From: an uncultured Bacteroidales bacterium
Lineage (GTDB): Bacteria; Bacteroidota; Bacteroidia; Bacteroidales; UBA4417
DNA length: 10,287 bases
Assembly (NCBI GenBank): GCA_937965665.1
Contig: CALCJE010000333.1
Span: 1 to 10,287 of the forward strand
Direction: 5' to 3'
Positions 5,851 through 10,287 of this stretch are shown here, in pieces (position 1 is the stretch's first letter; every line of letters begins with the position of its first letter). Below the pieces are notes generated by a model. That model worked only from the letters and a program-made list of their open reading frames with translations. It was not told the DNA's origin and did not search any database. The position numbers were made by a program, and so were the translations under genes.

Positions 5851-7584
5851 CTATTTAACAACCACCAATGATCTGGTATGCGTTTTTCCTCCGGCTTGAA
5901 GACAATAAGCGTAAATGCCGGCTGGTAAACCTGTAGCATCAAGGTCTACGGAGTAGCTTCCCGGGCTCATTACAGTTTTTACCAGTATTGTAACCTCTTT
6001 GCCTGTCATGTTGAATAATTTTAATGACACATATCCGGGTTCTGACACTTTAAATCGGATTTTTGTGCCCGATTTAACCGGATTGGGGTAATTCTGATCA
6101 AGCATTGACTGACGTGAAATTTCATTCAATCCGGTAATTACTCCAAGCGTACCAGAGGCTGAAATCTGCTGGGCATAGATATCGGTTGATTTTGTTGCAT
6201 TATTTCTATCATCAGCCCATGCAATAATAGCGCCTCCATGACCATCGGTGGTTAATTGAGCAGAGTTTTGAGTTGCTGAATTGGTGCAAACACCAACCGC
6301 TTTTGAATTCCATAGCAAGGATCCGTTCCCGGTTATGCGCTGCGCATAAATATCACCGCTACCTGAACCGCGGCTATCGTACCAGGTTATAATTGCTCCT
6401 GTTGATCCGTCGGATATAATTTGCGGATAACTTGTAGATGAAGCGCCCAGATCCAGGCCGGAGCCTTGCCAGGCGTTGACTCCCGCAGAAGTTAATCGTT
6501 GTGCGGTAACAACGTTCGAATTGCTATACTGCCATGTTATAAATACCCCGCCACTGCCATCAGGTGCTACTTCATGATTTACCATGGATAATGAAACCGG
6601 CGGCACAACCGGAACACCATCTGCAGCCCATTGTATCGTTCCTGCTGAATTGACTTTTTGTGCATAGAGATTGCTTTTTGATAAGCTGGTCCGGTAATCT
6701 TCCCAAACAATAACAGCCCCATGGTTGCCATCTTCAGTCAGTTTAGGATGTAATTGGGGGCTTGTGAGTGAACAAACGGCAAGTCCGTCTGTTCCCCATT
6801 CCATGTTCCCGGCAGCGTTTACCTTCTGAGCAAAAATATCCTGATTCCCGTTTGGATAGGAACCGATATAAGAGTGCCAGGTAATAATAGCACCACCATT
6901 ACCATCACTGATAATTTGTTGTGCTTCAACGCTGTTTTTTGAGGGTGTATTTAAAGGTATACCTTCAATGCCCCAAAGCGCGGTTCCATTTGCGCTGATC
7001 CGCTGCGCATATTCAGCATATATCCCATTATACAAATCTCCCCGCCAGTCAGCCCAGGCAATAATAGCTCCCTCGCTGCCATCGCTTACAATCACTGGCG
7101 TTGAATGCTGAAAATGAGTTTCAGCGGTACCTACCGGGACTCCTTCGGCATCCCATTGGACTATACCATCGGCGCTGATTTTCTGTGCCCTGGCTTCATT
7201 TTTACCATTTCTTGATTCATACCATGTTACAATGGCACCTCCTTTTCCATCACCCGCAATCTCAGAATGGTGTTGTTCGTTAGGACTTGTGCTGACAGCC
7301 ACCCCGTCTTCGGCCCATAACTTTTTTCCGTCGGAACTGATTCGCTGTACAAAGACAAAATAATCATTTGTCACAACATTCCGGTCGGACCATGCAATAA
7401 GAGCCCCTCCACTTCCGTCGCTGGCTATATGTGCATCCAATAATTGTTGGTTAACCGTAGAACAAACAACATTGTTTACCGTTGCATCAGTTGACCATTG
7501 TGCCGACAAATAAAGGGGAAGGAAACAGGTGGCAATTACCACAAAAGCCATACTAAAGAAGGAACGTGAGGAAAGATGTTTCAT
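5851..7584 (-). CDS. Secreted eight-repeat protein with T9SS type A sorting domain
   Basis: The 577-residue protein has a signal peptide (MKHLSSRSFFSMAFVVIATC to LSA-Q, residues 1-29). A long repeat region follows, then a type IX secretion C-terminal sorting domain from about 498 to 577: QNYPNPVKSGTKIRF, VSLKLFNMTGKEV, LPAGIYAYCLQAGGK. Such domains direct Bacteroidetes proteins through the T9SS to the cell surface or medium, usually with removal of the domain. The middle contains eight copies of a unit with the core DGxGGAIIxWxD. The DG pairs start at residues 56, 112, 168, 227, 285, 342, 392 and 447, spaced 50-59 apart. Each is generally followed by an AQRIS..G...W...G pattern. The spacing and the repeating strands suggest a beta-propeller, which is an inference. 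No catalytic motif is visible; adhesion, ligand binding or a structural role are all possible. The gene stands alone with a promoter at 7666-7696. Confidence 0.85.
   Translation of the reverse strand: MKHLSSRSFFSMAFVVIATCFLPLYLSAQWSTDATVNNVVCSTVNQQLLDAHIASDGSGGALIAWSDRNVVTNDYFVFVQRISSDGKKLWAEDGVAVSTSPNEQHHSEIAGDGKGGAIVTWYESRNGKNEARAQKISADGIVQWDAEGVPVGTAETHFQHSTPVIVSDGSEGAIIAWADWRGDLYNGIYAEYAQRISANGTALWGIEGIPLNTPSKNSVEAQQIISDGNGGAIITWHSYIGSYPNGNQDIFAQKVNAAGNMEWGTDGLAVCSLTSPQLHPKLTEDGNHGAVIVWEDYRTSLSKSNLYAQKVNSAGTIQWAADGVPVVPPVSLSMVNHEVAPDGSGGVFITWQYSNSNVVTAQRLTSAGVNAWQGSGLDLGASSTSYPQIISDGSTGAIITWYDSRGSGSGDIYAQRITGNGSLLWNSKAVGVCTNSATQNSAQLTTDGHGGAIIAWADDRNNATKSTDIYAQQISASGTLGVITGLNEISRQSMLDQNYPNPVKSGTKIRFKVSEPGYVSLKLFNMTGKEVTILVKTVMSPGSYSVDLDATGLPAGIYAYCLQAGGKTHTRSLVVVK
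5926..7419 (-). repeat. Eight tandem DGxGGAIIxW protein repeats encoded in the T9SS gene
   Basis: The eight units run from about residue 56 to 553 of the T9SS protein if the last unit is allowed to grade into the sorting domain; clear repeat cores end near residue 475. Cores include DGSGGALIAW, DGKGGAIVTW, DGSEGAIIAW, DGNGGAIITW, DGNHGAVIVW, DGSGGVFITW, DGSTGAIITW and DGHGGAIIAW. The copies have diverged in DNA sequence, so this is an old protein-level repeat and not a recent tandem duplication. Confidence 0.7.
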
Positions 7585-7665
7585 AATCAGTTATTTTTTT
7601 TCGATAAATAAATAATATGCATAACACCGGATGATTCCAATCGGATATGAAATCGACCCACGAGG

Positions 7666-7696
7666 TAAATATAGTGAAAAAATGTCGGAAATCAAA
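7666..7696 (-). promoter_or_regulatory. Promoter of the T9SS protein gene
   Basis: On the minus strand TTTG (7693-7696) is followed after exactly 19 nt by TATATTTA (7666-7673). This fits the Bacteroidetes pattern TTTG-N19-TAnnTTTG except for the last base of the -7 box. Transcription would start near 7659, giving a leader of about 75 nt before ATG 7584. Confidence 0.55.
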
Positions 7697-7798
7697 CTTT
7701 TACTAAAAACATATTTGGCAAGTTCTGTTAATGCCAATATAAAATTTGTAATAGCTCATTCTTAAGCGGTAATAAGATACTGACTGTTTTACGAAGCT

Positions 7799-7829
7799 TT
7801 TGATTATTTGAAACCGGGGTATAGTTTTG
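7799..7829 (+). promoter_or_regulatory. Orphan plus-strand promoter-like element
   Basis: TTTG (7799-7802), a 19-nt spacer, then TAGTTTTG (7822-7829) is a full match to the Bacteroidetes -33/-7 consensus. No substantial plus-strand gene follows: the only nearby frame is a 23-codon ORF at 7853-7924 that overlaps a terminator stem of the opposite strand. A small or antisense RNA starting near 7836 is possible. AT-rich DNA also gives chance matches. Confidence 0.35.
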
Positions 7830-7877
7830 TTAATTTTCAGAAAGTACTAAGGATGAAAATTAGCATTAAAAAAAAGA

Positions 7878-7910
7878 TTCGCACGCCTCAGGAATTTAGA
7901 AGCGTGCGAA
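7878..7910 (-). terminator. Intrinsic terminator of the blaI-blaR operon
   Basis: TTCGCACGC (7878-7886) pairs perfectly with GCGTGCGAA (7902-7910) across a 15-nt loop. On the minus strand the stem is followed by TC and then eight T residues (7868-7875). It lies about 130 nt past the stop of the 146-residue protein gene, so the operon has a long 3' untranslated region. Confidence 0.8.
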
Positions 7911-8042
7911 AAAAAATCAAATAATCTGTAGTTGAATGTGATGTATCTGAGATGCTATAACTGATTTTGCTACAGGATTATACTCTTTTCTGAAGTGAAA
8001 GGACCGGATTGTAAAAGGTACAGTATTTATCCTTTTTAAGGA

Positions 8043-8483
8043 TTATTCCAGATTCTGTTCCACGCCGCGTATATAATTCACTTTCTTTATTTTTCTTTGG
8101 TGTGAATCATAAAATACAAACTCCCCGTCCCAGCAAAAGCGCATTTCGTTGTTGGATGTCAGCCAGAGTGCTGATCCTTTATATTCGAGATTTCCTTCAA
8201 GGTTGTAACGTTTGATTCGCATCACGCTATCATTCACATACCGGAATGTTGCCCATTTTGCACCGTTATTGTAATACGTGCATCTTTTAGTTTCGTTCCC
8301 ATGATTGTACCAACCTTTAAAGGTTTTTTTTGAAGGGTCCGATTTTAAATATTCAACCCAAAAGCCATGCTTTTTACAATTGGAGTCAAACTGGTTTTTC
8401 TTGTGCAGGCATATCTGCGGAAATAAATCTGTGTACAGATTTACCAGCAAGACCAACATGAAAGACCGGATCAGTTTTTGCAT
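8043..8483 (-). CDS. Small exported protein with MORN/YwqK-like repeats, function unknown
   Basis: I do not recognise this 146-residue protein as a named family. Residues 1-25 form a hydrophobic signal sequence (MQKLIRSFMLVLLVNLYTDL), with a possible cleavage site near PQIC. The rest is rich in aromatic, Lys and Gly residues, in short beta-hairpin-like units: KHGFWVEYLKSD (38-49), TFKGWYNHGNETKRCTYYNNGAKWATFRY (54-82), RYNLEGNLEYKG (92-103) and CWDGEFVFYDSHQRKIKKVNYIRG (117-140). The G-x-W-x-x-Y/Y-x-N-G-x rhythm resembles MORN or YwqK-type repeats, but weakly. Four cysteines occur after the signal region (C25, C36, C68 and C117), which fits a periplasmic or surface location. It starts 8 nt after the stop of the blaR1/tonB gene, so it is almost certainly in the same operon and may serve the same envelope response. 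Confidence 0.7.
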   Translation of the reverse strand: MQKLIRSFMLVLLVNLYTDLFPQICLHKKNQFDSNCKKHGFWVEYLKSDPSKKTFKGWYNHGNETKRCTYYNNGAKWATFRYVNDSVMRIKRYNLEGNLEYKGSALWLTSNNEMRFCWDGEFVFYDSHQRKIKKVNYIRGVEQNLE

Positions 8484-8491
8484 CTTATTTA

Positions 8492-9871
8492 TTAACTCAG
8501 TTTAAACTGTATCGGCATATTAAACTGAACTCTAACGGGCTTCCCTTTATCCGTTCCCGGTTTCCATTTAGGCATAGCACTCACAACACGGAATGCTTCT
8601 GCATCTAAGGAGCTTTCAACTCCTTTTATGACTTTTGTATTGGTGATGCGGCCATCTTTCTCAACAACAAACGATACATAAACTGTCCCTTGCAAACCTT
8701 TATTTTTTGCTGTTTCAGGATACTTTAAATTTTCAATCATGTACGTAACGCGCGCTGCATCTCCTCCCGGAAATTGAGGCATTGTTTCAGCAATTTTGTA
8801 AACATCAGTATTCGATGCAGATTTTTGTGATGGTGACGGCGGCGGTGGAGGAGGTGGTGGCGGTGGAACAGGGATTGCTGAATCAGTGATAACTGTAGCC
8901 GTTCCAACCTCACGGCCAAGTGAATCCTTTACCAGCATTACTTTGTTCGAATTTACTTTCACCGAATCTTCATTTTCCGAAACAGGTTTCAGATTCGATT
9001 GCTGACATCCGATGGCATACATCATTACAACGATTACTGCAACCGGCAATACCACCATTGCCTTCAGCCTGGCAAACCGGGTATTTTTTTTGTAAAACAT
9101 GGTTAACCTCCTTTTTATTAATGAGTAATTGAAATTATTTCCCAGCACAACAGCCAGGGCAGTTTTATCCTGTGCAAAGAGTATTTTGGTATAAGTTACG
9201 GGATCTGTACCGGCGTGTATGATCGCTTTATCTGCTTCAAATTCATGAATTTCGCGTAAGAATCTTTCAATCAGGGGGATAAAAGGATTTACCCAGCAAA
9301 TGATTTGCATGATCTGTGCAAAAACAATATCAAAACTGTGTAGTGAATTGATATGAACCTGTTCGTGCCTTATAACTTCGTTTACATGAGGTGTATCTTT
9401 CAGGCTGGCAGGTAAATACATTTTGCGGAAAAATGAAAACGGCGGAATGTTGTCTTCGCTCCAAAGGATCAGACTATCTTCTCTTTCGTCGCGGTTAGCC
9501 TTTTTACTGAGATTGTAAATACTAAGGACTCTGAGGATTAGCCGGGCTGCAAAATAGACCATTCCTGCCAGGTAAATGTAAGCGAGAATAGCAGGAAGAG
9601 ATGACATTTTTCCCGCTGTCGCAGTAATTACAACCGGCGACAGTGTAATTGCATTCATAAAACCGGCAGCCGTAGTTTTGTCCGAAATAAACAAAAAGGC
9701 ATCAGGCAGCAATGTAATAAGCGGAATAAGGTAGGAGAGGATCAGGGCCGACAGCAAATATATCCTGTTGAACCTGAAAAGCGGTTCTTTGCGCAGTAAA
9801 GAAATGTATGCAGCGTAAAATACACCCAGTGAAACTACCGAAGCAACAATATAAATGATAAGTGCGTTCAT
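8492..9871 (-). CDS. BlaR1-like M56 membrane metallopeptidase fused to a TonB C-terminal domain
   Basis: The 459-residue protein opens with transmembrane helices near residues 4-25, 36-61 and 92-116. A cytoplasmic M56 peptidase domain follows. Its zinc site HExxH is RHEQVH (H169, E170, H173), with the downstream EIHEFEAD (207-214) supplying the further ligand. Another helix at about 270-287 leads outside the membrane. The outer part has a charged linker, a run of ten prolines (336-345) and a TonB C-terminal domain (about 365-459) with MPQFPGGD, LKYPETAKNKGLQGTVYVSFVVEKDGRI and PKWKPGTDKGKPVRVQFNMPI. BlaR1/MecR1 proteins sense beta-lactams through a penicillin-binding domain and trigger loss of the BlaI repressor; here that domain is absent. 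The likely role is to sense another envelope signal, perhaps through TonB-dependent receptors. The start overlaps the blaI stop as ATGA, indicating translational coupling. Confidence 0.88.
   Translation of the reverse strand: MNALIIYIVASVVSLGVFYAAYISLLRKEPLFRFNRIYLLSALILSYLIPLITLLPDAFLFISDKTTAAGFMNAITLSPVVITATAGKMSSLPAILAYIYLAGMVYFAARLILRVLSIYNLSKKANRDEREDSLILWSEDNIPPFSFFRKMYLPASLKDTPHVNEVIRHEQVHINSLHSFDIVFAQIMQIICWVNPFIPLIERFLREIHEFEADKAIIHAGTDPVTYTKILFAQDKTALAVVLGNNFNYSLIKRRLTMFYKKNTRFARLKAMVVLPVAVIVVMMYAIGCQQSNLKPVSENEDSVKVNSNKVMLVKDSLGREVGTATVITDSAIPVPPPPPPPPPPSPSQKSASNTDVYKIAETMPQFPGGDAARVTYMIENLKYPETAKNKGLQGTVYVSFVVEKDGRITNTKVIKGVESSLDAEAFRVVSAMPKWKPGTDKGKPVRVQFNMPIQFKLS
8837..8866 (-). 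repeat. Polyproline-encoding simple repeat
   Basis: Ten consecutive CCN codons (mixed CCA, CCG, CCT and CCC-type G-rich triplets on the plus strand) encode the proline run at residues 336-345 of the BlaR/TonB protein. It forms the stiff linker between the membrane helix region and the TonB domain. Such runs are typical of TonB proteins and can vary in length between strains. Confidence 0.8.
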
Positions 9872-10251
9872 TTTTTAGCCTCCTTATGATTAAGGATTTG
9901 TTTTTCAACAAGTACTTTTATTTCTTCCAGTTCTTTGATGCTCAGCGTTTCGCTTTGCGCGAAAAACGAAGCCAGGGCTTTGTACGAATTGCTGAAATAA
10001 TTCTGGGTAAAATTATTCAGGTATTCGCGGGAGTAGTCTTCTTTCTGAACCAGCGGGTAGTACTCATGGGTACGGCCATAGGCTTTGTGAGCGATAAATC
10101 CTTTTTGCTCGAGAATGCGTACAATTGTGGATACGGTATTGTAGGCAGGTTTAGGTTCAGGTAATTGACTTACAATATCGTTTACAAATCCTTTCTGTAG
10201 TTCCCACAGTACCTGCATAATCTGTTCTTCGGCTTTGGTTAGTTTTTTCAT
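9868..10251 (-). CDS. BlaI/MecI/CopY-family transcriptional repressor
   Basis: The 127-residue product matches the BlaI/MecI family, dimeric winged-helix repressors that are released when a partner BlaR1 protease is activated. The DNA-binding domain spans about residues 1-70: LTKAEEQIMQVLWEL, then FVNDIVSQLP, the recognition helix region KPAYNTVSTIVRILEQKGFI, and the wing HKAYGRTHEYYPLV. The C-terminal dimerisation helices run from about 72 to 121 and include FFAQSETLSIKELEEIKVLV. Partner-dependent cleavage in MecI/BlaI occurs in about this region, but I cannot assign a site here. The frame extends to a TTG at 10272, which lies in the -7 box; ATG 10251 is preferred and fits the family N-terminus. 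The gene overlaps the M56/TonB gene by 4 nt (ATGA), forming a repressor-sensor pair. Which target it controls, besides probably its own operon, is unknown. Confidence 0.92.
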   Translation of the reverse strand: MKKLTKAEEQIMQVLWELQKGFVNDIVSQLPEPKPAYNTVSTIVRILEQKGFIAHKAYGRTHEYYPLVQKEDYSREYLNNFTQNYFSNSYKALASFFAQSETLSIKELEEIKVLVEKQILNHKEAKK

Positions 10252-10261
10252 TGTTTTTAAA

Positions 10262-10280
10262 TTGCATAACAAAGATACAA
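10262..10280. promoter_or_regulatory. Candidate repressor operator overlapping the blaI promoter
   Basis: TTGCAT (10262-10267) and ATACAA (10275-10280) form an inverted repeat with one mismatch per arm pair and a 7-nt spacer. The repeat covers the -7 box at 10270-10277. BlaI/MecI operators are dyads containing TACA/TGTA, and one arm has TACA/TGTA here. The position is right for autorepression, but short AT-rich dyads arise easily by chance. Confidence 0.3.
10270..10277 (-). promoter_or_regulatory. -7 promoter box of the blaI-blaR operon
   Basis: The minus strand reads TATCTTTG, an exact TAnnTTTG match, 18 nt before the blaI ATG at 10251. The predicted start is near 10263, leaving a leader of about a dozen bases. 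The expected -33 element would lie beyond the right edge of the window. Confidence 0.6.
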
Positions 10281-10287
10281 CTAAAAA

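Larger units (their letters stand above)
7585..8042. other. 458-base intergenic region with two promoters and one terminator
   Basis: The region between the T9SS gene and the 146-residue protein gene contains three recognisable elements: a minus-strand promoter at 7666-7696 for the T9SS gene, a plus-strand promoter-like element at 7799-7829 with no convincing gene, and a minus-strand terminator at 7878-7910. From 7911 to 8042 I see only the 3' untranslated part of the upstream operon and a weak hairpin at 8013-8037. No tRNA or repeat was recognised. Confidence 0.6.

Noticed and set aside
7853..7924. A 23-codon plus-strand ORF (MKISIKKKIRT...) behind the orphan promoter
   Set aside because: Its Lys/Arg-rich sequence comes from A-rich flanks and from one arm of the opposite-strand terminator; nothing supports it as a coding gene.
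8013..8037. AAAAGG/CCTTTT hairpin with T run as a terminator
   Set aside because: Only a 6-bp, mostly A/T stem with a 12-nt loop; too weak to annotate alone, mentioned only as a possible end for the orphan transcript.
1..10287. tRNA, rRNA, CRISPR array, insertion sequence or phage attachment site
   Set aside because: No cloverleaf, spaced direct-repeat array, transposase gene or flanking terminal repeats were seen by eye on either strand.

Overview
The window looks like a chromosomal segment from a member of the Bacteroidetes (Bacteroidota). Four things point there: a type IX secretion (Por/T9SS) C-terminal sorting domain; the DUF4271 - HemD - RnpA - YidD gene order; a BlaR1-type M56 peptidase fused to a TonB C-terminal domain; and repeated promoter elements of the Bacteroidetes form TTTG-N19-TAnnTTTG, with A-rich or absent Shine-Dalgarno sequences. 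The species cannot be named from this sequence.

Layout. Positions 1-3224, all on the minus strand, form a housekeeping block read right to left: a DUF4271 membrane protein and a HemD-type uroporphyrinogen-III synthase, an intrinsic terminator, then rnpA, yidD (20-nt overlap) and the N-terminal part of a PDZ-containing S41 protease that runs off the left edge. rnpA has its own -7 box, so two transcription units are likely. A gap of about 340 bases (3205-3546) holds divergent promoters. Positions 3547-5749 on the plus strand carry a 3-hydroxyacyl-CoA dehydrogenase-family gene and ackA, 28 nt apart and closed by a strong hairpin terminator. From 5851 to the right edge the minus strand resumes: a secreted eight-repeat T9SS cargo protein with its own promoter; a 458-base gap with a terminator and an orphan plus-strand promoter; and a three-gene blaI - blaR1/tonB - small secreted protein operon.

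How the genes work together. The left block covers tRNA 5' processing (RnpA), membrane protein insertion (YidD), tetrapyrrole synthesis (HemD) and periplasmic proteolysis (S41). AckA makes ATP from acetyl phosphate; its dehydrogenase partner suggests acyl-CoA or fermentation chemistry, but two of its four expected active-site residues appear changed. In the right operon a membrane metalloprotease probably senses an envelope signal and relieves repression by the BlaI-like protein. No beta-lactamase or penicillin-sensor domain is visible, and the sensor region is replaced by a proline-rich linker and a TonB C-terminal domain.

Most of the window is ordinary. The items most worth a second look are the BlaI/BlaR-TonB operon with its third gene, the altered active site of the dehydrogenase, the eight-repeat T9SS protein, and the orphan promoter near 7800. 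Several start codons were set from promoter positions: for rnpA, the DUF4271 gene and blaI, the longest reading frame begins inside or upstream of the apparent -7 box, so a shorter ATG start is preferred.
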